Source: Rhodoferax sp. (GTDB lineage Bacteria > Pseudomonadota > Gammaproteobacteria > Burkholderiales > Burkholderiaceae_C). From it: 64,000 nt of DNA. The stretch is from positions 1-64,000 of the forward strand of contig NZ_JAUSLE010000047.1 of NCBI RefSeq assembly GCF_030646845.1, read 5' to 3'. A model generated the notes under the pieces. The model did not search any database. It was not told the origin of the DNA and worked only from the letters and a program-made list of their open reading frames with translations. Positions 51,727-60,313 of the stretch are shown here, one piece after another; position 1 is the first letter of the stretch, and every line of letters starts with the position of its first letter. The translations under genes were made by a program, and so were the position numbers.

Positions 51727-52377
51727 ATGCAAGAAGAAACCATAACGCTGTCAGCCCCGCCTCTGGATCAAGGCAGCGAAGGCATCTACCTCATTGCCGC
51801 GCACCCGAACTGGCGCGAATCCCGCGTCAACCGGCGCTTGCTGGACAGTGCCGGCACCGTGGCCCGCGTCGACACCAACGACCTGTACAGCCGTTACCCG
51901 GACTATTGCATTGACGTGCCTGCCGAGCAGGCCCGGCTGGCGGCCGCGCAACTGATTGTGCTGATGCACCCAATTCACTGGTATTCCATGCCCGCCCTGC
52001 AAAAGCTCTGGCTGGACGACGTGCTGAGCTACGGCTGGGCCTATGGCTTGGGCGGCGATGCGCTGCGCGGCAAAGACCTGTGGCTGGTGGCCACCACCGG
52101 CAGCCCCGAGAGTTCTTATCACCCGCAAGGCTACAACCGTTATTTCTTTGATGCCTTTTTGCCACCCTACGAGCAAACTGCGGCCTTGTGCGGCATGCGC
52201 TTTTTGCCGCCACTGCTGCTGCACGGTGCCCACAGCGCGTCCGAGGCAGAGCTTGCGGACCACGTCGAGACCTTCCGGCAACGCCTGCAGAGCTACCCGC
52301 GCTGGCCCGAGCTCGACGAACTCGACGAGTGCCCCGCCTGTGAGGTGCCGGTGGCCGATCGCCCTGAAAACAATTAG
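51727..52377 (+). CDS. KefF-like NAD(P)H flavin oxidoreductase
   Basis: 216 residues of the flavodoxin-like quinone reductase fold: IYLIAAHPNWRESRVNRRLL, LIVLMHPIHWYSMPALQKLW, WLVATTGSPESSY. KefF is the ancillary activator of the glutathione-gated K+ efflux channel KefC, and here the gene stands 8 bp before a kefC-like gene, which supports the same function. An acidic C-terminal tail with a cysteine pair-like CPAC is unusual. Confidence 0.85.
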   Translation: MQEETITLSAPPLDQGSEGIYLIAAHPNWRESRVNRRLLDSAGTVARVDTNDLYSRYPDYCIDVPAEQARLAAAQLIVLMHPIHWYSMPALQKLWLDDVLSYGWAYGLGGDALRGKDLWLVATTGSPESSYHPQGYNRYFFDAFLPPYEQTAALCGMRFLPPLLLHGAHSASEAELADHVETFRQRLQSYPRWPELDELDECPACEVPVADRPENN

Positions 52378-52385
52378 GGACTGAC

Positions 52386-54212
52386 ATGGAACACGCACCC
52401 GCCTGGCTGGTCAACAGCTTCATCTACCTCAGCGCCGCCGTCATTGCCGTACCTGTGAGCAAGGCCCTGGGCCTGGGTTCCATCATCGGCTACCTGGCGG
52501 CCGGCATCGCCATTGGTCCGTGGGGCCTGGGGCTGGTGACCAACGTGGAGGACATCCTGCACTTTGCCGAATTCGGCGTGGTACTGATGTTGTTTCTGAT
52601 CGGGCTGGAGCTGGAGCCCAAACGCCTGTGGAGCCTGCGCCGCCCGATCTTTGGCTGGGGCAGTGCCCAGGTGCTGGGCTGTGCCGTGCTGTTGACGGCG
52701 ACGGCGATGGTATTCGGCGTCGACTGGCGCGTCGCACTCGTGGCGGGCTTGGGGCTGGCGCTCTCCAGCACCGCGATTGCGTTGCAGGTGATGGGAGAGC
52801 GCAACCTGATGCCCACCAGCAGCGGGCAGGCGGCGTTTTCCATTCTCCTGTTTCAGGACGTGGCAGCGATCCCGATCCTGGCCTTACTGCCTCTGCTGGC
52901 CGTAGTTTCAGCATCAAATGAGGCTCTAGCCCCCGTCAATCATGCGCTGGAAGCTACTAAAATCATAGCAGTCGTGGCCGGCATCATCCTGGGTGGCAGG
53001 CTGCTGCTGCGGCCATTGTTCCGCTGGATCGCGCGCTCCAATGCGCCGGAGATCTTCACGGCCGCCGCCCTGCTGCTGGTGGTCGGCATTGCCGGCCTGA
53101 TGCAACTGGTGGGCCTGTCGATGGCGCTGGGCGCCTTTCTGGCCGGCGTGCTGCTGGCCGAGAGCGAGTACCGGCGCGAACTGGAAACTGACATCGAGCC
53201 CTTCAAGGGGCTGCTGCTGGGCCTGTTCTTCATTGCGGTCGGCATGAGCATCGACTTCGGCCTGCTGTTGAAATCGCCCGGATCGGTGCTGGTGATCGTG
53301 CTGGGGCTCTTGCTCATCAAAGGCCTGCTGATCTATGCGCTGGCCCGCCTGATGAAACTGCCGTTTCAGGAGCGCCCCGTGTTCACGCTCTTACTGGCGC
53401 AGGGCGGCGAGTTCGCGTTTGTGGTGTTTCAGGCGGCCGCTGGCGCCCATGTTTTTTCGGGCCAGACCGCCTCGCTGCTGATCGGCGCAGTGGCCGTATC
53501 CATGCTGGTCAGCCCGCTGCTGCTGGTGGCCCATGACCGGCTGCTGCTGCCGCGCTATGCCCATTTGGGCAAGGCTGACCTGCCCGAGATTTCCGAGCCG
53601 CAGGACGCGCCGATTGTCATCGCCGGTTTTGGCCGTTATGGGCAAATCGTGGCGCGCATGATGCTGGCGCAAGGCATCCCCTGCACCGTGCTGGACCACG
53701 ACGCCGAGATGATCGAGGCCGCCCGCAGCTTTGGTTACCGGGTGTTCTATGGCGATGCCTCCCGGCTGGACCTGCTGCGTATCGCCGGAGCCGCCCGTGC
53801 CAGGATTCTGGTGGTGGCGGTGGACGACGTGGCGCAATCACTGGAGATCGTCGACCTGGCCCATGCGCACTTTCCCAACCTGCAGATCGTGGCCCGGGCC
53901 CGTGACGTGACGCACTGGAACCAGTTGCGTGACCGCGGCGTGATGCGGGTGGAGCGCGAAATGTTCGAGTCCAGCCTGCGCAGCGCGCGCAGCGTGCTGG
54001 AGCTGATGGGCCACGGCGCCCACGAAGCACGCCAGACCGCCATGCGCTTTCGCCGGCACAACCTGGAGCTGTTCGAGAAAATGCACCCCCACTACAAGGA
54101 TCGGGCCAAACTGATTGCCGTCGTCAAACAGGGTCGCCGGCAACTGGAAGAGCAGATGGCGCAGGAGCGCGAGCAGCGGGCCGAGAGGCGCCCGCCGGGT
54201 TGGGACAGCTGA
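52386..54212 (+). CDS. Kef-type glutathione-regulated K+/H+ antiporter (KefB/KefC-like)
   Basis: 608 residues: twelve or so TM helices of the CPA2 exchanger (LGSIIGYLAAGIAIGPWGLG, FLIGLELEPKRLW, GLALSSTAIALQVM) and an RCK domain with the NAD-binding motif IVIAGFGRYGQIVARMML. Lets K+ out in response to electrophile adducts of glutathione. Cotranscribed with the KefF-like gene. Residues 178-195, in a loop after an early helix (NEALAPVNHALEATKIIA), are encoded by dispersed-repeat copy 9. Confidence 0.93.
   Translation: MEHAPAWLVNSFIYLSAAVIAVPVSKALGLGSIIGYLAAGIAIGPWGLGLVTNVEDILHFAEFGVVLMLFLIGLELEPKRLWSLRRPIFGWGSAQVLGCAVLLTATAMVFGVDWRVALVAGLGLALSSTAIALQVMGERNLMPTSSGQAAFSILLFQDVAAIPILALLPLLAVVSASNEALAPVNHALEATKIIAVVAGIILGGRLLLRPLFRWIARSNAPEIFTAAALLLVVGIAGLMQLVGLSMALGAFLAGVLLAESEYRRELETDIEPFKGLLLGLFFIAVGMSIDFGLLLKSPGSVLVIVLGLLLIKGLLIYALARLMKLPFQERPVFTLLLAQGGEFAFVVFQAAAGAHVFSGQTASLLIGAVAVSMLVSPLLLVAHDRLLLPRYAHLGKADLPEISEPQDAPIVIAGFGRYGQIVARMMLAQGIPCTVLDHDAEMIEAARSFGYRVFYGDASRLDLLRIAGAARARILVVAVDDVAQSLEIVDLAHAHFPNLQIVARARDVTHWNQLRDRGVMRVEREMFESSLRSARSVLELMGHGAHEARQTAMRFRRHNLELFEKMHPHYKDRAKLIAVVKQGRRQLEEQMAQEREQRAERRPPGWDS
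52923..52970 (+). repeat. Dispersed 45-bp repeat, copy 9 (inside kefC-like CDS)
   Basis: GCTCTAGCCCCCGTCAATCAT, GCGCTGGAAGCTACT, then AAAATCATAGCA. In frame in the host gene, encoding LAPVNHALEATKIIA. Confidence 0.85.
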
Positions 54213-54241
54213 TTTGAGAACCCGAACAGGAACACCGCGCC

Positions 54242-55009
54242 ATGCCCATCCCCTACCCCCGTTGTCCCAAGTGCGGCCACAGTCCGTTGCCGGCAGAGCA
54301 GGCCTTGCCGGCCGCCTGCCCCGGCTGCGGCGTGATTCTTGCCAAAGCAGGGCAAACGCCGCATCGCACAACAATTCGCCAGGACGATGAACCGGCATCG
54401 CAAGACATCGCGACCGGTTGGACGGCACTGCTCACGCATATCCCGGACCGGGTCGACGCGGTGCGCTTCTGGCTTCGCGTCACCATCTTCGCCGGCCTGG
54501 CCCTCTGGGCCTGGAGCCTGATCGGGTTCGATTACCGCACCGGTGAAATGGGGGCATCCTTCATGCACCGGCCCCTTCTGGTGTTTCACGAGGCGGGGCA
54601 TATTATCTTCATGGTGCTGGGTGAGTGGATGACCATCATGGGCGGCACGCTGGGCCAGTTGCTCATGCCCATCATCATGAGCGGGGCGCTGCTGATCAAG
54701 AACCGCGACCCCTTAGGTGCGGCCATGGGTCTGTGGTTTTTCGGCGTGTCGCTGCTGGACGTCGCGCCCTATATGTATGACGCGCTGCAGCCGCAACTCA
54801 TGCTGCTGTCGGGCACCACCGGTGAAGACGGCGGGCACGACTGGATCTATCTTTTCTCCAGTATCGGGCTGCTACCCAAGGCGCAGCTGATTGGTGGTCT
54901 GACTCACAAGGCCGGTGCGCTGGTAGTGGTTCTGTCCCTGGCCTGGGGTGCCTGGCTGCTGCGGCGCCAATACCCGCGCCTGGCAGACCATGTGTTGAAC
55001 GAAGACTGA
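54242..55009 (+). CDS. Zinc-ribbon membrane protein with HEAGH motif (putative M50-like metalloprotease)
   Basis: 255 residues. N-terminal zinc ribbon with Cys8/Cys11 and Cys26/Cys29 (CPKCG...CPGCG), then about five TM helices. At 116-120 is HEAGH, an HExxH zinc-protease motif at the start of a helix, and later GVSLLDVAPYMYDAL resembles the second (N/D)xxPxxxxD motif of site-2 proteases. This suggests an intramembrane metalloprotease, unproven. It follows the kefC-like gene by 29 bp. Confidence 0.65.
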   Translation: MPIPYPRCPKCGHSPLPAEQALPAACPGCGVILAKAGQTPHRTTIRQDDEPASQDIATGWTALLTHIPDRVDAVRFWLRVTIFAGLALWAWSLIGFDYRTGEMGASFMHRPLLVFHEAGHIIFMVLGEWMTIMGGTLGQLLMPIIMSGALLIKNRDPLGAAMGLWFFGVSLLDVAPYMYDALQPQLMLLSGTTGEDGGHDWIYLFSSIGLLPKAQLIGGLTHKAGALVVVLSLAWGAWLLRRQYPRLADHVLNED

Positions 55010-55025
55010 CAATTTATAAGAAATC

Positions 55026-55075
55026 AGCCCGTAGCCCACGTATTTATTGCATAGTCAGCTATTAATATAATAGCA
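55026..55075 (+). repeat. Dispersed 45-bp repeat, copy 10 (intergenic)
   Basis: AGCCCGTAGCCCACGTATTT, ATTGCATAGTC, then AGCTATTAATATAATAGCA. It occupies the gap between the convergent HEAGH-protein and TauE/SafE genes. Confidence 0.85.
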
Positions 55076-55076
55076 A

Positions 55077-55820
55077 CTACCGCAGTGCATCCCAGACCAG
55101 CTTGATGCCGGTCAGGAACATGCCGAGGTACACCAGGCGGTAAAACAGCACCTGGTTGACGCGTCGGGCCAGGCGCACGCCGATGAAGACGCCGATGGGC
55201 GCGAGGGGCAGCAGCACCAGTGAGGTGACCATGTTGCGCATATCCAGCAGCCCCAGCCAGGCGTAGGGAATCCATTTGGACAGATTGATCACGAAGAAGA
55301 AGAAGGCCAGGGTGGCCGTGAACTTCACCGGCGACATGCGCAGCGGAATCATGTAGGCGTTGACGGGCGGGCCGCCCGCGTGGGCAATGAAACTGGTAAA
55401 GCCCGAGGTCGCGGTCAGAACGGCGCCCAGCCATTTGGGCGGCGGCGGGCTGTCGACCTTGGGTGGGAACAGCAGGCGTTGCGCCAGAAACAGCAGGGTA
55501 AAAATGCCCACGATGCCGGCCACGGTGCGGGCGTCAAGCAGCTTGAAGAGCAGCGCCCCGATCACAATGCCAACCAGCCCGAACGGAATCAGAAACTTCA
55601 GCAGTTTCAGGTCGAAGTCCTTGCGAAAGGCCGCCATGCCCAGGATGTCCATCACCAGCAGCACCGGCATCAGAATGGCGGCGGCCTGCGGCACCGTCAC
55701 GGCCAGCGCCATCATGGGCACGGCCAGCGAACCGAAACCCGCGCCAAACCCGCTTTTGCTGATGCCCAGCAGCAGCACAGCGGGGATCGTCACGGCATAG
55801 AAGTACCAGTCAGTGATCAA
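55077..55820 (-). CDS. TauE/SafE (TSUP) family sulfur-anion transporter
   Basis: 247 residues with about eight TM helices. TSUP features: GISKSGFGAGFGSLAVPMMAL near the N-terminus and TSGFTSFIAHAGGPPVNAYMIP in the second half. These proteins export or import sulfite, sulfoacetate or related anions. The substrate here is unknown. Ends 1 bp from repeat copy 10. Confidence 0.88.
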   Translation of the reverse strand: MITDWYFYAVTIPAVLLLGISKSGFGAGFGSLAVPMMALAVTVPQAAAILMPVLLVMDILGMAAFRKDFDLKLLKFLIPFGLVGIVIGALLFKLLDARTVAGIVGIFTLLFLAQRLLFPPKVDSPPPPKWLGAVLTATSGFTSFIAHAGGPPVNAYMIPLRMSPVKFTATLAFFFFVINLSKWIPYAWLGLLDMRNMVTSLVLLPLAPIGVFIGVRLARRVNQVLFYRLVYLGMFLTGIKLVWDALR

Positions 55821-55918
55821 GAGAAAGTCCAGGCCAGCATGGGCGCGAAGCGCTCCCCGGGGACGGGAAGGGCCGGGAAAGAATAGACGTCAATACAACC
55901 CGAGGCATTGTTCAATGC

Positions 55919-56506
55919 TCAAAGCACCGAACAAGCTTGCTCGAACGACAGGCGCGGGTTGCGGCCATACAGCTTGCTGCTGTCGCCAAAACCCAGGTTG
56001 ATCAGAAAGTTGGCCTCGCAACGGCCGTCGGGAAAGAACTCGGCATTCACCTTTGCCAGGTCGACGCCGCTCATGGGACCGCAGTCCAGACCGACGGCAC
56101 GCGCCGCAATCATGAAATAGGCCCCGCCCAAGGTACCGTTGCGCGTGGCCGTGCCCTGCGCCATCGGCGCATTGCCTTCGAACATGGCTTTGGCGCCGGG
56201 GTCGTTCGGAAAGACCAGCGGCATGTGCTCGTAGAACTTGGTGTCGGTCGCCACGATCACCGTCACCGGGGCGTTCCTGGTTTTGTCCACATTGCCCGGG
56301 CTCAGTGCAGGCAGCAGGCGGGCCCTGGCTTCAGGCGTATTCAGGAACACATAGCGCGTGGGCTGGCTGTTCATCGAGGTTGCACCCATCCTGGCGATGT
56401 CATACGCCTCCTGCAGCAAGGACACCGGCACCGGTTTGTCGAGAAAACCATTGGCGGTACGGGCGTTGAGAAAAATCTGATCGAGGCAGGCTTGGGCAAT
56501 TTTCAT
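55919..56506 (-). CDS. RutE-like nitroreductase-fold malonic semialdehyde reductase
   Basis: 195 residues, FMN-dependent nitroreductase fold with RTANGFLDKPVPVSLLQEAY, MGATSMNSQPTRYVFL, and GGAYFMIAARAVGLDCGPMSGVD, matching RutE/HadB-type enzymes that reduce 3-oxopropanoate or related carbonyls. No other rut genes are present, so the pyrimidine pathway is not implied. Confidence 0.85.
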   Translation of the reverse strand: MKIAQACLDQIFLNARTANGFLDKPVPVSLLQEAYDIARMGATSMNSQPTRYVFLNTPEARARLLPALSPGNVDKTRNAPVTVIVATDTKFYEHMPLVFPNDPGAKAMFEGNAPMAQGTATRNGTLGGAYFMIAARAVGLDCGPMSGVDLAKVNAEFFPDGRCEANFLINLGFGDSSKLYGRNPRLSFEQACSVL

Positions 56507-56643
56507 CGGGAATGACTTTCAAAGTAGACCCGTGAATTATCCGGTCTATTGCTCATCCTTGAGAGCGCCGGCTCTGCACTGCAAGACCAGAGGGAGTGCC
56601 GGCGGCCCTTTGTGGCACGGCATACCCCACAGCTTTTGCACCG

Positions 56644-57846
56644 CTAGACGCGTTCCAGAATCAGCGCTATGCCCTGCCCCACGCCGATGCACATGGTGCA
56701 CAGCGCGTAGCGGCCACCGGTCCTGTGCAACTGGTTCACCGCCGTGGTGGCCAGGCGCGCACCACTCGCCCCCAGCGGGTGACCCAGCGCGATGGCGCCG
56801 CCATTGGGGTTGACACGCGGGTCGTCGTCCTGCAGCCCCAGCAAACGCAGCACCGCCAGGCCCTGGGCGGCAAAAGCCTCATTCAGCTCGATCACGTCCA
56901 TCTGCCCGATCGTCAGGCCGGTGAGGGCCAGCACTTTTTGGGTGGCCGGCGCGGGGCCGATGCCCATGATGCGCGGCGCAACACCCGCGGTGGCCATGCC
57001 CACAATGCGGGCGCGCGGCGTCAGGCCGTTCTTGCGCGCCGCTTCTTCGCTGGCAATCAGCATGGCGCAAGCGCCGTCGTTCACGCCGGAGGCGTTGCCC
57101 GCCGTCACCGTGCCATCCGGGCGCACCACGCCCTTGAGCTTGGCCAGCGCTTCAAGCGAGGTCTCGCGCGGATGCTCGTCCTTGCTCACCACAAGCGCAT
57201 CCCCTTTTTTCTGGGCAATCGTCACCGGCGTGATTTCGGATTCGAAGAAGCCGGCCTTCTGCGCGGCCACCGCCTTGAGCTGGGACGCCAGCGCCATCTT
57301 GTCCTGGTCCTCGCGGCTGATCTTGTAGTCAGTCGCCACGTTCTCGGCCGTCTCGGGCATCGAGTCGGTGCCGTACTTTTCCTTCATCAGCTTGTTGACA
57401 AAGCGCCAGCCCATCGTGGTATCGAAAATCTGCGCGTTGCGGCTGAAGGCGCTTTCGGCCTTGCCCATGACGAAGGGCGCGCGGCTCATGCTCTCCACGC
57501 CGCCGGCAATCATCAGCGAGGCTTCGCCCGACTTGATGGCCCGCGCCGCCGTTCCCACGGCATCGAGCCCCGAACCGCACAGGCGGTTGATGGTGGCGGC
57601 GGGCATTTCCTGCGGCAGGCCGGCCAGGAGAGAGGCCATGCGCGCCACGTTGCGGTTGTCCTCGCCGGCCTGGTTGACGCAGCCCAGAAGGACGTCGGTC
57701 ACGGCCAGCCAGTCCACTGATCCGTTGCGCGCCATCAGCGCCTTGAGCGGAATGGCCGCCAGATCGTCGGCGCGCACGCCGCTCAGGGCGCCGCCATAGC
57801 GGCCGATGGGGGTGCGGATGGCATCGCAGATGAAAGCGTGGTTCAT
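56644..57846 (-). CDS. pcaF: 3-oxoadipyl-CoA/acetyl-CoA thiolase (PcaF-like)
   Basis: 400 residues, standard thiolase length. Active-site Cys90 in NRLCGSGLDAVG, His in GHPLGASGARLATT and Cys in CTMCIGVGQG. The N-terminal DDLAAIPLKALMARNG and LLGCVNQAGEDNRNVARMA are typical of PcaF, which cleaves 3-oxoadipyl-CoA to succinyl-CoA and acetyl-CoA in aromatic degradation. AAGGAC lies upstream of the ATG. The adjacent upstream sequence holds what looks like the decayed end of pcaJ. Confidence 0.88.
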   Translation of the reverse strand: MNHAFICDAIRTPIGRYGGALSGVRADDLAAIPLKALMARNGSVDWLAVTDVLLGCVNQAGEDNRNVARMASLLAGLPQEMPAATINRLCGSGLDAVGTAARAIKSGEASLMIAGGVESMSRAPFVMGKAESAFSRNAQIFDTTMGWRFVNKLMKEKYGTDSMPETAENVATDYKISREDQDKMALASQLKAVAAQKAGFFESEITPVTIAQKKGDALVVSKDEHPRETSLEALAKLKGVVRPDGTVTAGNASGVNDGACAMLIASEEAARKNGLTPRARIVGMATAGVAPRIMGIGPAPATQKVLALTGLTIGQMDVIELNEAFAAQGLAVLRLLGLQDDDPRVNPNGGAIALGHPLGASGARLATTAVNQLHRTGGRYALCTMCIGVGQGIALILERV

Positions 57847-57877
57847 GGTGGTGTCCTTCTCTTTGTCTTCAGTCGTG

Positions 57878-58065
57878 TCAGCTGCGAAGGGGCGGGCTTG
57901 GCAGTTTTTCCAGCTCGGCGTGTTCCAGCCCATCCACTTTATCGATCAGTTTCAACCCCTGCGGCGTGCACTCCGGCGTGGTCGCGTCGCCTGTACTTGA
58001 TGTCGGCCAGCGCTTGACCACCGAGGCGGTGATTCTGTCAAAAGTGCAGTGGTTTTCCTCACACC
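57878..58065 (-). pseudogene. Remnant of pcaJ-like CoA-transferase beta subunit (3' end)
   Basis: Just upstream of pcaF on the same strand, the reading frame that stops at 57878 ends ECTPQGLKLIDKVDGLEHAEL and a few more residues, as in the C-terminus of 3-oxoadipate CoA-transferase PcaJ. The preceding part (CTFDRITASVVKR, then a disturbed stretch) fits the CTLPLTGVxCVxRIYTDLA region with an insertion and frame damage. No start, catalytic Glu or pcaI is present. The whole interval 57847-58170 otherwise shows no gene. Recognition is from memory of the family. Confidence 0.5.
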
Positions 58066-58170
58066 GAGACGCCAACCGGGAGTGGTGGTGAGCATAACCC
58101 AGCCGTTTCATCGGCAAGACACCCCGACGCTGAACAGGGGAAGGTTTGGTCCGCGACAATAAGACCCACT

Positions 58171-58605
58171 ATGTTCTCACCCTCGCAAGCGGATGTCCGC
58201 CATTTCTTCTGCTCGGTTTATGCCAAAGCCCTCGCGGGTCAACCACTGGAAGCTATTGAAACCATAGCAAGCCTGTGGATTGACGAACATCCTGAGTACC
58301 ATGGCGAGCTGGCCGATATCGACGCCGCCCTGGCCGCCATGGAGCACGTCGAAGAAGGCAGGACCAATCCGTTCCTGCACCTGTCCATGCACCTGTCCAT
58401 CAGCGAGCAGTGCAGCATTGACCAGCCGCGGGGCATTCGCCAGGCGGTGGAATTGCTGACGCACCGCCGCAACTCCCTGCACGCCGCTCACCACGAAGCC
58501 ATGGATTGCCTGGGAAAAATGATTTGGGAGAGCCAGCGCGCCGGTCGTCCGCCCGACGGCGACGCCTACATTGCGTGCGTCCAGCAGCACGCCACGCGGG
58601 ACTGA
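58171..58605 (+). CDS. DUF1841 family protein
   Basis: 144 residues matching the DUF1841 pattern: an N-terminal helix with VRHFFCSVYAKAL, HPEYHGELADIDAA, NPFLHLSMHLSISEQCSIDQ and the final HHEAMDCLGKMIWESQRAG. A cytosolic protein of unknown function, common in beta- and gamma-proteobacteria. Codons for AGQPLEAIETIA near residue 20-32 are part of dispersed-repeat copy 11. Confidence 0.9.
   Translation: MFSPSQADVRHFFCSVYAKALAGQPLEAIETIASLWIDEHPEYHGELADIDAALAAMEHVEEGRTNPFLHLSMHLSISEQCSIDQPRGIRQAVELLTHRRNSLHAAHHEAMDCLGKMIWESQRAGRPPDGDAYIACVQQHATRD
58227..58269 (+). repeat. Dispersed 45-bp repeat, copy 11 (inside DUF1841 CDS)
   Basis: AGCCCTCGCGGGTCAACCAC, TGGAAGCTATTG, then AAACCATAGCA. In frame, in the same phase as copy 9, giving LEAIETIA against LEATKIIA. 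Confidence 0.75.
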
Positions 58606-58624
58606 CGGAAACAACGAACAGCAA

Positions 58625-58650
58625 CAAAAAAGCCGCTCGAAGAGCGGCTT
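58625..58650 (-). terminator. Rho-independent terminator of cytochrome c4 gene
   Basis: On the minus strand AAGCCGCTC-TTC-GAGCGGCTT is followed by TTTTT: a 9-bp stem with a T-tract, 20 bp after the cytochrome stop. Confidence 0.9.
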
Positions 58651-58669
58651 GCTGCAGAGGCTTCGGCAA

Positions 58670-59335
58670 TTACCGGAACTTGGCTTGCGGCACGGTCTTG
58701 AGTTCACCCGGCAATACGCTCACGTAATTGGCCAGTTCCCTGAGTTCCGCGTTGGAGAACTGCTTGGCAATCCCGCCCATGACACCGTTGGAGCGGCCCC
58801 AGGTGGCCTGGCCTTCGGCCTTGTAGGATTTGAGTGCCACAAACAGGTAATCAGAATGCTGGCCCGCAATCTTGGGGTAGCTGGGGTCAATCGGCTTGCT
58901 GAAATTGTCTCCATGGCAGGCCACGCAAGTGCCTTTCGTCAGCAGCGCTGCAACGCGAGCGGAGCCTTCTGCGGCCTTGCCCGGTGCCGGGGCGCCTTCG
59001 ACCTTGCCGTGCGCTTCGTAGTAGACAGCCACGTCGGCCATATCCTGATCGCTCAGGTTGTCGACAATGCCGCGCATGGTCGGGTGCTTGCGTTCGCCCT
59101 TTTTATAGGCGGTAAGCGCTGCGACAATGTACTTGGCACCCTGGCCGGAAATCATGGGCACCTTGTGCACTTCGGGGAAGCTGGCCTGGTAGCCTTTGAT
59201 GCCGTGGCAGCCAATGCACATGGCGATTTTCTTCTCGCCGGCTTTGACATCACCCTTGACTTCTTGGGCCGGGGCTGAGAATGTCGTCGCACAAGCGACA
59301 ACCAGGAGAGACAGGGATGACAGGAATTTGTTCAT
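58670..59335 (-). CDS. Diheme cytochrome c4
   Basis: 221 residues with a signal peptide (cleavage near SAPAQ). Two c-type heme motifs, CIGCH in the first half and CVACH in the second, and two similar domains with distal methionines (VPMISGQGAKY and the later IAGQHSDYL, NGVMGGIA), as in cytochrome c4. Periplasmic electron carrier, a likely donor to terminal oxidases such as the aa3 enzyme encoded earlier. Monocistronic with its own terminator. Confidence 0.93.
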   Translation of the reverse strand: MNKFLSSLSLLVVACATTFSAPAQEVKGDVKAGEKKIAMCIGCHGIKGYQASFPEVHKVPMISGQGAKYIVAALTAYKKGERKHPTMRGIVDNLSDQDMADVAVYYEAHGKVEGAPAPGKAAEGSARVAALLTKGTCVACHGDNFSKPIDPSYPKIAGQHSDYLFVALKSYKAEGQATWGRSNGVMGGIAKQFSNAELRELANYVSVLPGELKTVPQAKFR

Positions 59336-59442
59336 TTTGAGAGGACAATCAACCAGTGTTTGAGATAGATCAACCATTCATTATATCGGCCAACAATCCC
59401 GCCCCTAACCTGACCGTTGCGTCGCCTTATCAAGCTTGAACC

Positions 59443-60297
59443 ATGAAATTCCAAGGAACCAAAAACTACGTCGCCACCCAGGATTTGATGCTGTCCGTGA
59501 ACGCGGCCATCACCCTCAAGCGCCCGCTGCTGGTCAAGGGCGAGCCTGGCACTGGCAAAACCATGCTGGCCGAAGAAGTGGCCGGGGCGCTGGGCATGCC
59601 GCTGCTGCAATGGCACATCAAGTCCACCACCAAGGCGCAGCAGGGCCTGTATGAATATGACGCGGTCAGTCGCCTGCGCGATTCGCAGCTGGCAGATGTG
59701 GAGGGCGGCGAGCGCGTCAAGGACATCCGCAACTACATCATGAAAGGTGTTTTGTGGCAGGCCTTCACGGCTGAGCAGCCGGTGGCGTTGCTGATTGACG
59801 AAATCGACAAGGCAGATATCGAGTTTCCCAACGACTTGCTGCGCGAAATCGACCGCATGGAGTTCTACTGCTACGAAACCCGTGAACTGATCCAGGCCAA
59901 GAACCGGCCGCTCGTGTTCATCACCTCGAACAACGAAAAAGAGCTGCCCGACGCCTTTTTGCGCCGCTGCTTCTTCCACTACATCAAGTTCCCCGATGCC
60001 GACACCATGAAAAGCATTGTGGACGTGCACTTCCCCGGCCTGAAGAAAGAACTGCTCACGTCAGCCATGAAGACGTTTTATGACGTGCGCAACCTGCCGG
60101 GCCTGAAAAAGAAACCGTCCACCAGCGAGCTGCTGGACTGGCTCAAGCTGCTGGTGGCCGAAGACATCCCGCTGGAGGCCCTGCAAAGCAAGGACGACAA
60201 AGTGGCGGTGCCGCCGCTGGTGGGCGCCTTGCTCAAGAATGAGCAGGATGTGACCTTGTTTGAAAAACTCGTTTTCATGCAACGGCATAACCGCTGA
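59443..60297 (+). CDS. MoxR-family AAA+ ATPase
   Basis: 284 residues with Walker A VKGEPGTGKTMLAEE, Walker B VALLIDEIDKADIEFPNDLL and sensor region RPLVFITSNNEKELPDAFLRR. MoxR-type ATPases act as chaperones with VWA-domain partners, and the CoxE-like VWA gene lies three genes downstream in the same direction. It starts a run of four tightly spaced genes. Confidence 0.93.
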   Translation: MKFQGTKNYVATQDLMLSVNAAITLKRPLLVKGEPGTGKTMLAEEVAGALGMPLLQWHIKSTTKAQQGLYEYDAVSRLRDSQLADVEGGERVKDIRNYIMKGVLWQAFTAEQPVALLIDEIDKADIEFPNDLLREIDRMEFYCYETRELIQAKNRPLVFITSNNEKELPDAFLRRCFFHYIKFPDADTMKSIVDVHFPGLKKELLTSAMKTFYDVRNLPGLKKKPSTSELLDWLKLLVAEDIPLEALQSKDDKVAVPPLVGALLKNEQDVTLFEKLVFMQRHNR

Positions 60298-60313
60298 ACA
60301 GGGGGTTGTTGAC

